A stretch of DNA of 37,365 bases from Hyphomonadaceae bacterium (GCA_030697555.1 JAUYPV010000068.1:1-37365); one strand, 5' to 3'. Counted from the stretch's first letter, positions 1 to 7,599 are shown. Made by a program: numbers and translations. The notes: generated from the sequence alone by a model not told the origin.

Positions 1-86
1 CCTTCGCCCTTCTTCCAGCGCTCCCACAGCTCGGCGCTCTCGGCCGCCGTAACCCTAGTCCTGCAATACTTTCTCTTCATCGCCAT
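1..86 (-). CDS. IS30-type transposase, N-terminal part (cut by window edge)
   Basis: Reading the minus strand from ATG at 86 gives an open frame of 28 residues that leaves the window. It contains the segment RVTAAESAELWERWKKGE, which resembles the start of IS30-type DDE transposases (a short basic leader, then an ELWxRWKxG helix that begins the N-terminal HTH). A GGAG lies upstream of the start on the minus strand. Known: IS30 transposases cut and paste or circularise their element. Inferred: the rest of the transposase lies left of the window, so the element's right end should fall between 87 and about 270. I could not identify the terminal inverted repeat. The call rests on a short segment and could also be another HTH protein. 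Confidence 0.5.
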   Translation of the reverse strand, partial: MAMKRKYCRTRVTAAESAELWERWKKGE

Positions 87-270
87 CGCTCCACGTCCTC
101 CTATCAAGGTACGTGTTGCGCTCACCGATTGAGATCACCGCGACTTCCAGTCTATCCCGCGACGAGGGCCGAACGGCAGGTTTTGGCGTGACCGGCCACT
201 CCATTTTCAAGCTGAGACACTACCGCCAAGGACTTGCCCCACGCCCCCGCGCCCGCCACTGTCTGCTCCT
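87..270. other. Spacer between IS30-type gene and lspA
   Basis: No gene is supported here; the two short open frames across it have shadow-like composition. It should contain the end of the putative IS30-type element and the promoter of lspA, but I see no convincing inverted repeat or -35/-10 pair. Confidence 0.4.
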
Positions 271-819
271 ATGGAAACTTCCGTTCTTGCCCGCATCAGC
301 AACGCCCTGCGGCGCCCTACGCTTCGCTACGCCCTGCCGGCCGCCATCGCCGCGGCGCTGGCCATCATCATCCTCGACCAGGCGAGCAAGTGGTTCGTCG
401 TCGAACAGATGAACCTGCGCCAGACGCTGCGCGCCGACATCTTCCCCGGCCTCTCCTTCCGCATGGCGTGGAACACCGGCGTCAATTTCGGCTTCCTCTC
501 CGGCGGCGGCGACGCCTCGCGCTTTCTCCTCGCGGCGGGAACCTCACTCGTCTCCCTCGTCCTCGTTCTCTCCTCGCTTAGCTGCCGCCGCATGATCAGC
601 GCCGTCGGCCTCGGCATCGCCGCCGGAGGCGCCATCGGCAACACGATCGACCGGCTCAACTGGGGCGCCGTCGCCGACTTCCTGAATGTGACATGCTGCG
701 GCATCGAGAACCCCTGGTCCTTCAACATCGCCGATATCGCCGTGTTCGCGGGCTTTGCCCTGCTGATCCTTCCGCTCGGCGGCAAACCGGCGCCGACGGA
801 CCTTCCCAGCCCCGGTTGA
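271..819 (+). CDS. lspA: Lipoprotein signal peptidase (signal peptidase II)
   Basis: Encodes a 182-residue inner-membrane aspartyl protease that removes the signal peptide from diacylated prolipoproteins. Family motifs are visible in order: DQASKWFVVEQ at about residues 36-46, NTGVNFGF at 68-75, GNTIDR at 123-128, VADFL with the first catalytic Asp (D136), and FNIAD with the second catalytic Asp (D155). Four hydrophobic segments fit the usual four-helix topology and the length is normal. The N-terminus has about 20 extra basic residues before the first helix. No strong ribosome site is seen, but the next ATG would cut into conserved sequence. It is not joined to ileS here; two small membrane-protein genes follow on the same strand. 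Confidence 0.95.
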   Translation: METSVLARISNALRRPTLRYALPAAIAAALAIIILDQASKWFVVEQMNLRQTLRADIFPGLSFRMAWNTGVNFGFLSGGGDASRFLLAAGTSLVSLVLVLSSLSCRRMISAVGLGIAAGGAIGNTIDRLNWGAVADFLNVTCCGIENPWSFNIADIAVFAGFALLILPLGGKPAPTDLPSPG

Positions 820-895
820 CCTCCCCGGCAACGCGCGGCCACTCTCCCCCTGCGGAAGCCCCGGCGAAAACATCGCGGGTGCGGAGGGAAGTCAG

Positions 896-1258
896 ATGCT
901 GGCCACCATACTGAAAGCGCTGGGCACGGCGGCGTTCATCGCCGTCCTTTCCGAAATCGCCAAGCGCTCCACCTGGCTCGCCGCGGCCCTCGTCGCTCTT
1001 CCCCTCGCCACCATGCTCACCGTCGCTTTCATCGCCACCGACAGCGAGAAAGGCGGCGTCGCCATCGCCAACGAGTTTGCGCTGAAAACCTTCCTGCTGT
1101 TCTGGCCCGGCTTGATCTTCTTCGTCCTGCTGCTCGGCGCGCAGAGATTCGGCATGCCCTTCTGGCCTGCCTTCGCCATCTCCGTCATCGCCTGCTTCGC
1201 GTCGACCTGGGCCTTCACCGTCTTCCTCACGTCCTCCGGCATCATCAAGGCCGGATGA
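896..1258 (+). CDS. Small integral membrane protein, DUF3147-like
   Basis: A 120-residue, very hydrophobic protein with about four transmembrane helices. Its start (an alpha-helix ending in SEIAKRSTWLAAALVALPL) and general layout match the DUF3147 family of unknown function. The start is supported by GGAGGGAAGTCAG just upstream. It overlaps the next gene by 4 bp (ATGA), so the two are probably translated together. The distance from lspA (76 bp) allows a common transcript. No catalytic residues stand out, so I assign no function beyond membrane location. Confidence 0.8.
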   Translation: MLATILKALGTAAFIAVLSEIAKRSTWLAAALVALPLATMLTVAFIATDSEKGGVAIANEFALKTFLLFWPGLIFFVLLLGAQRFGMPFWPAFAISVIACFASTWAFTVFLTSSGIIKAG

Positions 1259-1479
1259 TGCTCGGACCGAAGTTCGAAAACCGCATGCGCCTCGCGATGC
1301 TGATCGTCTTCTTCAGCGTCGTGATCGTAGCCCCGCTGATCGGCGCCTTCGCCTTCAGCCCCCTGCTCGTCGCCAGCGGCATCCAGCCCTACCCGCTCGC
1401 CGCCGCCCTCGGCTGCATCGCCGCCGAAGCCATCGCCGTCGGCGCACTGGTCATGCTGGTGTGGAGATCCAAGAAGTAG
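1255..1479 (+). CDS. 74-residue membrane protein coupled to the DUF3147-like gene
   Basis: Starts inside the stop of the preceding gene (ATGA overlap), which is the main evidence that it is translated. The product has a short basic N-terminus, two predicted transmembrane helices (about residues 12-33 and 45-68), and ends WRSKK, a positive-inside anchor. I do not recognise a family. The overlap and similar size suggest the two proteins act together in the membrane; this is inference from position only. Confidence 0.7.
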   Translation: MMLGPKFENRMRLAMLIVFFSVVIVAPLIGAFAFSPLLVASGIQPYPLAAALGCIAAEAIAVGALVMLVWRSKK

Positions 1480-1565
1480 GCCGTAAGCCCGCCCTCGTGG
1501 TTCGCCGCGCTCACCGCTCACACCATGACCAGTATTCGCGCTTAACCGGACAGCTCTGGTCTAGG

Positions 1566-3245
1566 TCAACCCATCGGAGCCGATGGCTGCAAGTCCAGCT
1601 GAGTCCGCCTTGGCGATTCCGAACGCAGCATGGCGTTGAGTCTATCACACAAGCGAAGCGCTAGAGCCACGATCGTGATCGTCGGCATGTCGCTCCCTGA
1701 CGTGGGAAACACAGAGCTGCCGGCTATGAACAGGTTTGATATGCCGTGCACCCGGCCGTCCGGGCCGACGACTCCCTTTGCCGGATTCGCATCCATACGC
1801 GTGGTCCCCATGTGATGCCAACATCCCCCAAGTTTGCTGGGCCAGACTGTGTCTGTGCTCACCGGGTCGCCGACCAGATGTAGGCCGTCGCGGGTCAGCG
1901 CGTCCTTATTGAGGAGTTCGCACAAGATATCGAAGTGGCGCCGATCCGCATCGGTCAGACGCCAGTCCACATTGACCTGATTGAGCCCCAGCCTGTCCCG
2001 CGTCGGGGCCAAGGTGACGCGGCTGTCGTAGTTGGGGATGGGCTCCAGTACAGATTCGAAACTGAAGTCCTCCCGCAGGAGCGAAGGCTTGTGTCGAACC
2101 GCCACACTTCCGATGGCCGCCGCCGGAGCGTTGGCGATGAGCGTGGGGATAGTCCGCGCCGCCTCCTTCGCGCAGGCGCCTAGCGGACGGCCGAAGCGGA
2201 CGCAGGCCCGGACTGCCAGGGTAAAGCGGCGCGCTGCCTGGAAGCCCTTGGACGCGTCCTGAGCATACCGTTGCGCGATGTAGGTTCGGGAATTCGGGAT
2301 ACGCAATGCGCGCTGCGTTTCCGCCGTGGGCGCAAGGTGCATGGTCAGGCGCGTATCCTGTTTATCGCCGCGCTGCAGAGCCACCTGGTTGTCATAGAGC
2401 CGACGGAACCTGCGCAGGTCCTCGAGGCGCACCCGGCTGGAGCGAATGCGCGGGTGATCCATGAAGTACCGCCCGACAAGATCGGCGCCATTGCCCAGCC
2501 CCTTCGTCTGCACCTGGTTCGAGAGCAGCAGCAGCCTCGGATTCTCGATGCCGCCCGCCGCCAGCACCACGATCTTCGCCATCACCGAAAACTTCTTTCC
2601 GCTGAGCGTGGCGACGCGCACGCCGGTGACGTTCGTCCCCGCATGGTCGGTGCAGATTTCGGTGGCATTCGCCATCAGCAGGAGCTTGACGTTACTCGCA
2701 CGTCTCAGCTGATCGCGGTACGCTTTGCCAAATCGCGCCGGGCCGCTCAGATGCACCAGCATGTTGTCGAGGCGCTTGCTCCCGAGCGGCAAGGGCGCAA
2801 GCCCTCGCTCTTTCAGTAGGTCCGCATGCGCCGACACGTCATAGGCGAAAGGTTTAAGCTGCAGCACGGCATGGCTGCGTTCGTAGTAGGGGAGAAGCTC
2901 GGCTTTGCCGAACGGCCAGCCGCTATTGGGAATCCAATCCCGCACCTGGAAATCAAGCTCGTCGAGCGGGCGACACCAACCGCCCCAGCAATTGGTAGCC
3001 CCGCCCAGAAAGCGACTCCGGCTGGCCTCCAGATCATCATAGGCTACGCCCAGCTGATGGCCGCCATTGAGGGATTGGGTCGCCGGGTCCAGCTTCTCGC
3101 CACCGCTCTCCAGGAGGACGACGGAGACATCGCTCTTCTTCATGAATTCCAGCGCGATGGCGATCCCGGCCGCTCCCGCGCCAACGATGCAAAGATCGCT
3201 TTCAATGATGGAAGACGAATCAATACTCCGCGCATCGATGATCAC
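1566..3245 (-). CDS. GMC-family FAD-dependent oxidoreductase
   Basis: About 559 residues if started at the GTG at 3245, which has GAGGGG seven bases upstream. A longer TTG start at 3290 has no ribosome site. The N-terminus has the FAD dinucleotide motif IVGAGAAGIAIALE (GxGxxG at about residues 22-27), and GGATNCWGGWCRPLD is a typical FAD-side segment. The C-terminus has WHHMGTTRM and GSSVFPTSGSDMPT, the GMC C-terminal signature with the catalytic His region. Known: GMC enzymes oxidise alcohols or sugars in the cytoplasm or periplasm; the substrate cannot be read here. No Tat signal is seen. It stands alone beside an IS6-type remnant and is slightly less GC-rich than the flanks, which may point to transfer. 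Confidence 0.9.
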   Translation of the reverse strand: MIIDARSIDSSSIIESDLCIVGAGAAGIAIALEFMKKSDVSVVLLESGGEKLDPATQSLNGGHQLGVAYDDLEASRSRFLGGATNCWGGWCRPLDELDFQVRDWIPNSGWPFGKAELLPYYERSHAVLQLKPFAYDVSAHADLLKERGLAPLPLGSKRLDNMLVHLSGPARFGKAYRDQLRRASNVKLLLMANATEICTDHAGTNVTGVRVATLSGKKFSVMAKIVVLAAGGIENPRLLLLSNQVQTKGLGNGADLVGRYFMDHPRIRSSRVRLEDLRRFRRLYDNQVALQRGDKQDTRLTMHLAPTAETQRALRIPNSRTYIAQRYAQDASKGFQAARRFTLAVRACVRFGRPLGACAKEAARTIPTLIANAPAAAIGSVAVRHKPSLLREDFSFESVLEPIPNYDSRVTLAPTRDRLGLNQVNVDWRLTDADRRHFDILCELLNKDALTRDGLHLVGDPVSTDTVWPSKLGGCWHHMGTTRMDANPAKGVVGPDGRVHGISNLFIAGSSVFPTSGSDMPTITIVALALRLCDRLNAMLRSESPRRTQLDLQPSAPMG

Positions 3246-3398
3246 GGGTAGTCCCCTCTCAGAAGGAGATATGTAACGAAATGGAATCAAGTCGAGGGCG
3301 GAGCTCGCTAAAGCGCTAGGTGCGGTGCTGGCAGGCTACGCGAACCGCGTCGCTACTATTCCCGCCCGAGCATGTGAGGCGCGCCGAGGGTGGGGCAG

Positions 3399-3535
3399 AT
3401 TTCGTTCAAACGAGACAGGTTTCCGCCTGAGTTCATCCGTCTCGCGATTTGGCTCTACTTCCCGTTCACGCTCGGCATTCGGGATGTCGAGGAGATCCTC
3501 TCTCAACGCGGCGCCGAGGTCAGTCGGCGCTGGGC
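3399..3535 (+). pseudogene. Remnant of an IS6-family transposase
   Basis: The plus-strand frame gives FKRDRFPPEFIRLAIWLYF followed by FTLGIRDVEEILSQRGAEVS, which closely follows the N-terminus of IS6-family transposases (FKRHRFPPE..R.AVWLYFRFTLS.RDVEE...RG..VSYETVRRW). After EVS the frame goes straight to RRW, as if the YETV residues were lost, and then becomes unrelated and stops. The DDE catalytic domain and the terminal repeats are absent. It is therefore a dead 5' fragment, left where an element was once inserted near the GMC oxidoreductase gene. Confidence 0.75.
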
Positions 3536-3580
3536 GTCACGATCCCTCATCAAGGGGGAATCCTTTAGTGTCCACAGCTC

Positions 3581-3658
3581 CTAAAGCACGTTCATGCAGT
3601 ACCCCAGCAGGATCAGCGGCAGTGGGATGCCCAGCATCCATAGAGCAAGACCCTTCAT
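3581..3658 (-). CDS. 25-residue hydrophobic membrane peptide
   Basis: The minus strand has a near-ideal ribosome site, GGAGG, five bases before ATG at 3658. A 25-codon frame follows, beginning MKGLALWMLGIPLPLILLGY and ending CMNVL, stop. It is a single transmembrane helix with a short basic start. Tiny membrane peptides with an LWLLGxPxPxIxLL pattern occur in many alphaproteobacteria, by my recollection, usually unannotated. It lies 43 bp downstream of the membrane-protein gene on the same strand, so it may share its transcript. Function unknown; the strong ribosome site is the main support. Confidence 0.65.
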   Translation of the reverse strand: MKGLALWMLGIPLPLILLGYCMNVL

Positions 3659-3684
3659 GATTTCCTCCTAAGCCCTGTCAGCCC

Positions 3685-3717
3685 CTAAACCTTGTCTGCC
3701 TCTAAACCTTGTCTGCC
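3685..3717. repeat. 16-bp tandem duplication over a stop codon
   Basis: CTAAACCTTGTCTGCC occurs twice with a 17-bp period (3685-3700 and 3702-3717). The right copy encodes the last residues and stop of the minus-strand membrane protein; the left copy is an exact duplicate of that gene end, immediately past the stop. It looks like a small slippage or recombination duplication. Confidence 0.9.
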
Positions 3718-4352
3718 ATCGTGGTCGGCCGCTCGACGCGGCCACGCGCATGCCAGTCCGGATGGTCGTAGCCGAGCCGTCCGCCCGCCACTGCACCGAC
3801 GCCGCCCAGCACCATGGTGGCGAATGCCCACCACGCCGTCAGCGCCGCCGTGTCCTGCACCGCATCCGTCTCGGAAGGCGTAAGCTGCGGCGTCGCATTG
3901 GTCGGCTCGCCCGTCGCCGCCTGCGCTGCATCCACCACTGCGCGCCCGGCCTGTTCCGCACTCGCATCGCCCGACAGCACGCTGCCGACGCCAAGCCCGA
4001 GCACGCCTGCCGCTACCGTGAACACCAGCGCCCACACGATGATGCCTTGCAACGCGCCATGATGATGGTCCGGCCAGCGCGCCGAGCGCACCGCCACATA
4101 CGCGCCGACCTGTATGGCGACGAGGTTCGCGAACGCCAGATAAAGCCCGCCGCCGATCGTCCACGCCGGCGCCTGCTCGCTCGTCCCGGCCCACGGATTG
4201 ATCGCCGTCGCGCCCACCGCGACCCCGAGGATCGTCAGCGCCGCGCCGATGGCGATCGCCACCACGGTCCCGGCAATCACCGAACCCCAGTCGATCAGCG
4301 GATGTGTGTAAATGTACGGCGTTCGCGCCGCAGTTGTCGGCTCAAGGGCCAT
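3702..4352 (-). CDS. Integral membrane protein of unknown function
   Basis: 216 residues from the ATG at 4352, chosen because GGGAG lies eight bases upstream; a start 63 bp further up is possible but unsupported. Helices are visible at about residues 21-50, 66-88 and 100-125, and another near 180-200. A polar Ala/Thr-rich segment (about 130-175) separates the last two, and a DHPDWHARGR tail follows. The opening IDWGSVIAGTVVAIAIG is a pattern I associate with alphaproteobacterial membrane proteins of no known function. The 25-residue peptide gene follows on the same strand. Confidence 0.75.
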   Translation of the reverse strand: MALEPTTAARTPYIYTHPLIDWGSVIAGTVVAIAIGAALTILGVAVGATAINPWAGTSEQAPAWTIGGGLYLAFANLVAIQVGAYVAVRSARWPDHHHGALQGIIVWALVFTVAAGVLGLGVGSVLSGDASAEQAGRAVVDAAQAATGEPTNATPQLTPSETDAVQDTAALTAWWAFATMVLGGVGAVAGGRLGYDHPDWHARGRVERPTTMADKV

Positions 4353-4480
4353 GACGTTTCTCTCCCGCGAATGTAGCTCGAAGGCATCAACGCAGGAGCC
4401 CCGCGCCGGTTGCAAAGACCGTCCGGCTACTGACTATAAGACGGAGTTTCCGCACTCCCCAACCAACAACCACCGTTCAT

Positions 4481-4496
4481 CCCGACGAAAGTCGGG
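4481..4496. repeat. GAAA-loop hairpin repeat, copy 1
   Basis: CCCGAC GAAA GTCGGG, a perfect 6-bp stem with a GNRA-type loop, in the context CAT-hairpin-ACCC. A related hairpin with a different stem (CCCGC GAAG GCGGG, context CATCG-hairpin-GGCCC) lies at 10691-10704, so this is probably an interspersed repeat family. Confidence 0.7.
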
Positions 4497-4510
4497 ACCC
4501 GTGAGGATCG

Positions 4511-4573
4511 GTCTGCGAAGCAGACGAATTGATCCAGTGGATTAATTCGAGAGACGAACGCCCCGGCAGGGGC
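4511..4573. repeat. Three-hairpin interspersed repeat, copy A
   Basis: Three hairpins in a row. The first is GTCTGC-GAA-GCAGAC (4511-4525). Directly abutting it is GAATTGATCC-AGT-GGATTAATTC (4526-4548, one G-T pair). After an 11-bp link comes GCCCC-GGCA-GGGGC (4560-4573). A second copy at 10499-10565 has the same order, the same zero spacing between the first two hairpins, the same GAA loop and the same AGT centre, but different stem sequences that still pair. No open frame runs through it. Confidence 0.8.
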
Positions 4574-4863
4574 GGATCACATCAGGCTTGTTCCGAACTC
4601 AGGCTGCCCTGGACGAAGGACAGTTCCGGAAGAATCTAAACCGCGAAGCCCACGCCATCGACTGATGGTTCAGACGACGCGGCAAGTATTAAGGGCCGAG
4701 CAAAAACTTCCACGGGCACGCCGCGCGAAGACGAGCCGTAAACCAACCCATGTAGTTTCGGGAATCCTGCAACTCCGTCAGCGTGGACACCCTTGGCGGG
4801 CGATGGATTGAACCGCAGCAATAAGAGTCCTGGCAGACCGCCGCGCCTGGACCGGAGTTGATC

Positions 4864-5259
4864 TTGGCCAAGACCCCGAAGCCTCCCCAGTCTCCTAAGC
4901 CTCCCAAGACCGCGAAGCCCCCAGCTGACGCGCGCATGAGCGAACGGTTGAAGGCGATTGCAGACCGAAAGGCGCCGGATGCGGAGGCCTATGAATCTGT
5001 CTCGACGTCCCACCGCCGTCCTGCCCGCGTCCCAACCTACAAACCCGCCGTCATCGTGCTGGCTGGCGGCGAGAAGTTTCCGGTCGTGATCAAGAACCTC
5101 AGCGACACGGGAGCGAAGGTCGAATTCTTCCAGAACCGCGAACTGTCCGGCCAGGTTCGACTGGTCGAGCAGTCCATCGCCCTCAACGCCGCGGCGGAGA
5201 TCGCCTGGCAGCGGGGCGGAGTGCTCGGGCTCACCTTCAAGAAGTCTCGAAATCCATAG
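4864..5259 (+). CDS. PilZ-domain protein
   Basis: 131 residues from the TTG at 4864, which is six bases after GGAG; the in-frame TTG at 4858 is too close to that site. The first 25 residues are a Lys/Pro repeat (KTPKPPQSPKPPKTAKPP). A C-terminal PilZ-like barrel follows, marked by RRPARVPTYKPAVIVL and VIKNLSDTGAKVEF, where the NLSxxGAxV stretch is the family hallmark. Known: PilZ domains bind cyclic di-GMP through RxxxR and D/NxSxxG motifs. RRPAR and NLSDTG fit loosely, so binding is plausible but not certain. Such single-domain proteins are common in alphaproteobacteria and act as cytoplasmic effectors of motility or envelope functions. It stands alone. Confidence 0.8.
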   Translation: MAKTPKPPQSPKPPKTAKPPADARMSERLKAIADRKAPDAEAYESVSTSHRRPARVPTYKPAVIVLAGGEKFPVVIKNLSDTGAKVEFFQNRELSGQVRLVEQSIALNAAAEIAWQRGGVLGLTFKKSRNP

Positions 5260-5336
5260 GCGCCTGCCGTCGGTGTCTGGCCTTCACGCGCCAGTCCGGT
5301 TGACTCATCCCCCTCCCGACGGTTCGGTCCCGCCTG

Positions 5337-5669
5337 ATGAGCATCACGGACGATGGGAAATGGCGGGAAGTGACGCGGAAAGCCTACATGGCTTTCCTGC
5401 GCACGCATCCGCGCCGCGAGAAGCTTCGTCGCGCACGCTTTGACCAAGGCGATGGCCGCGGCCCGATGTGGTATGTATTCGACAGTCTCGCGTTCGAAAC
5501 CGATCCCAACCGCAACGCAACGACCACATCCCACATGATCGCCCTGCGGGTCGAATGGCTCGAGCGCGACGGCGGCGACGGCCGGATGCGCTACTGGATT
5601 GCAGCCGCTGATCTCGACGATCTGGGCCGACCCCCGCCAACCGCCCCGGCCACCGAACCCGCATCCTGA
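5337..5669 (+). CDS. Hypothetical protein, 110 residues
   Basis: A polar, soluble frame on the same strand as the PilZ gene, 77 bp downstream. No domain is recognised. Features are a basic N-terminal half (RTHPRREKLRRARF), two aromatic patches (GPMWYVFDSLAF and MRYWIAAADL), and a Pro/Thr-rich tail. There is no good ribosome site at the ATG, but the codon bias suits the region better than the minus-strand frames over it, which are Arg-rich shadows. Moderately likely to be real. Confidence 0.5.
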   Translation: MSITDDGKWREVTRKAYMAFLRTHPRREKLRRARFDQGDGRGPMWYVFDSLAFETDPNRNATTTSHMIALRVEWLERDGGDGRMRYWIAAADLDDLGRPPPTAPATEPAS

Positions 5670-5750
5670 ACGCCTGGCGCACCTGCGCAAACGATGCCGA
5701 GCGAGAAGCCGCGGCGGCCATCTCGGTCCTGTCTGTGGTCTGATACGGTG

Positions 5751-7055
5751 TCAGCGAATATCGAGCCTCAGCGCCGGAGTGATGGTGTCGCGCAGCGCAG
5801 CCGCCACACCTGCATCGTCTGCGAACTGCGGCCATCTCGCGACGGCTTCGGCGACCTCGTTCACGATCGCCTCGGCGCGGCCGCGTTTCAGCAGCGCCGC
5901 TTTCCCGCAGGCGCGGAAGTCATCCAGCGTGAAGCCGTCGCGTTTGCCGTTCATCGACATCTGGTGCTGCGCTGTCCACGCCCCTGCCGGGTTGTAGCTA
6001 TAGGCGAGGTCGAACGCGGGCGAGAGCGACCATGCACCCGTGCGGTCCATCAGGAAGGCGATGTTCTTGACGTGGTCGTCCTGGTTGCGTGCGAGGATGT
6101 TGAACGCCGTGCGGCGGAACTGCTCCTCGATCGCAGCCATCGGCAAGCCGAGCTGGCGCATCACGAGAAAGCACTGCTCGTAGCCGTAGGCGCCGGCTAG
6201 GTTGAAATCGAAATGGGCCATCGCGCACAAGGACTGCATATGCAGCTTGTCGCCGTTTGGCGTTCGGTCGAAACGGCGGGTCATGAAATGCCGGCGGCCG
6301 TTTTCCTCGAGCAGCCGGCATTCGCTCATGCCGATGCCGGCGGCGATGGCCATTTGCGAATAGGCGTACTCGATCACCGTGAACCCTTGCGGGTCGGCCA
6401 GTTCCCGGTCGCGGTTTTTCGCGACCCCATCGAATTTCAGCAGCCAGTAGCCAAAGCCCTTGCCCGCGTCGACCTGGCCCGACCGCACCTCGTTGGTCGT
6501 CTCGTTCCACGCGATCACGGCCTTGGCGCGCGCTCCGCCGGCCGATGTACCGACCTGAAGGATGTCGAGCAGCGCCTTGTTCCTCTTTGCGAGAGTGAAC
6601 GAGGCGTTGAGATCGCTGCGGTTCGCGAGAATGTCGGAGGCCAGCTTGACGAGCTCGTCGATATCCACCTTTCGCGACGACGCGGGATTGGGCCCGATCG
6701 CCGGGGTAAACTCCAGCGCGCCCATGCCGCGCTTGCCGGTGTAGCAGAGCCGTTCGACCGCGTTGAAGGACCGAGGCAGGCGCCCCTGCCGCGCCAGCCA
6801 CACATCGATCAGCGCATTGCCGAACTTGTCAGGCAGCGAATCGGACAGGAGGCCCGGCAATCCCTTGAACGTTTCCCGCGACAGCGCCGGAAAGGAAAAG
6901 ATGCCCGGCCGCAACGGCATGGCCAGCGGCGCAAGCTGGATGCCGCTGGTCAGAAAGTCGGGATCATACTCGAAGCTGGCGACGTCGGCGCCGTCGGCCA
7001 GCGATACCGCGCCGATCCGCCTGCCCCACAGCTCGACCGCGGCCAGCGTGGTCAT
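5751..7055 (-). CDS. hipA: HipA-family serine/threonine kinase toxin
   Basis: 434 residues, a normal HipA length. The N-terminal half has the HipA N1-type segment ending GLLSDSLPDKFGNALID and FNAVERLCYTGKRGMGALEF. In the middle, VGTSAGGARAKAVIAW (about 169-183) matches the Gly-rich loop equivalent to the autophosphorylated loop of E. coli HipA, and GYWLLKFDG holds the ATP-contacting Lys. The catalytic motif RNQDDHVKN (323-331) and the metal-binding FDL (D349) are both intact. Known: HipA toxins phosphorylate aminoacyl-tRNA synthetases such as GltX and halt growth; the cognate HipB neutralises and represses. It starts inside the stop of the upstream HTH gene (4-bp overlap), the usual hipBA order. 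Substrate is not deducible. Confidence 0.93.
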   Translation of the reverse strand: MTTLAAVELWGRRIGAVSLADGADVASFEYDPDFLTSGIQLAPLAMPLRPGIFSFPALSRETFKGLPGLLSDSLPDKFGNALIDVWLARQGRLPRSFNAVERLCYTGKRGMGALEFTPAIGPNPASSRKVDIDELVKLASDILANRSDLNASFTLAKRNKALLDILQVGTSAGGARAKAVIAWNETTNEVRSGQVDAGKGFGYWLLKFDGVAKNRDRELADPQGFTVIEYAYSQMAIAAGIGMSECRLLEENGRRHFMTRRFDRTPNGDKLHMQSLCAMAHFDFNLAGAYGYEQCFLVMRQLGLPMAAIEEQFRRTAFNILARNQDDHVKNIAFLMDRTGAWSLSPAFDLAYSYNPAGAWTAQHQMSMNGKRDGFTLDDFRACGKAALLKRGRAEAIVNEVAEAVARWPQFADDAGVAAALRDTITPALRLDIR

Positions 7056-7504
7056 CGCACTTTCCGCTTCGATCTACGCCGACCGCCCTTGCCTGATGCA
7101 TCGTCATCCGGCTTGACGTCGCTCATCATCCTGCGCCGCCGCATAGGCTTGGCCGGCTCGGACTCATCGCCCCATGTCCACGTGTTGTGCGGCCTTGCAG
7201 CGCGCGATGCACGCACGCGCACTCGCCCCCTTCCCTGCGTTTCGGCCAGCTCGATTGGCCCCGGCCCGGTATCAGGCGCCAGCGCATCGAGCGCATCGAT
7301 CATGTCCAGCGCCCGCAGGATCCGCAGCAGGTTGCCGGTATTGATAGACCGGCCATGCTCCAGCGCCTCGACCGTAAGGCGGCTGACGCCGGCTTCTTGC
7401 GCCAGCGCCTGTTGCGTCAGGCTGAGATTGATCCGCGCCCGCTGCAGGCGCGCGCCCAGCTCGGCAAGCACGGCATCGTTGGTGAGGAGGCCGATGATCT
7501 TCAT
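7052..7504 (-). CDS. hipB: XRE-family HTH antitoxin/repressor (HipB-like)
   Basis: 150 residues from the ATG at 7504. A longer start at 7552 is possible but would place coding sequence across an operator-like palindrome. The HTH spans about residues 16-70: LGARLQRARINLSLTQQALA, then AGVSRLTVEALEHGRSINTG. After the HTH comes a long, disordered, Arg/Lys-rich tail (RMMSDVKPDDDASGKGGRRR), larger than in E. coli HipB (88 residues). It overlaps hipA by 4 bp and so is translationally coupled to it. Known: HipB dimers bind operator palindromes and wrap HipA. Two inverted repeats upstream are the expected binding sites. Confidence 0.9.
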   Translation of the reverse strand: MKIIGLLTNDAVLAELGARLQRARINLSLTQQALAQEAGVSRLTVEALEHGRSINTGNLLRILRALDMIDALDALAPDTGPGPIELAETQGRGRVRVRASRAARPHNTWTWGDESEPAKPMRRRRMMSDVKPDDDASGKGGRRRSKRKVR

Positions 7505-7544
7505 AATGTCTGACTTCTTATGCCTGAATGGCGCTTTCAAGCCC

Positions 7545-7568
7545 TTATACATGATTTTACATGCATAA
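7545..7568. promoter_or_regulatory. Operator-like palindrome 1 upstream of hipB
   Basis: TTATACATG-ATTTTA-CATGCATAA: arms match at 8 of 9 positions around a 6-bp centre. It lies 41 bp before the chosen hipB start, in an AT-rich stretch unlike the surrounding DNA. Probable autoregulatory site for the HipB-like protein; inferred from position and symmetry. Confidence 0.55.
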
Positions 7569-7599
7569 TCACTAACAACGTTAAAAGGTCTGCTTTTCT

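Larger units (their letters stand above)
4353..4863. other. Spacer of about 510 bp holding palindromic repeats
   Basis: No coding sequence is supported. It contains a CCCGAC-GAAA-GTCGGG hairpin and the three-hairpin repeat (4511-4573), listed separately. The remainder to 4863 should carry the promoter of the PilZ gene; no clear promoter boxes can be named. Confidence 0.6.
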
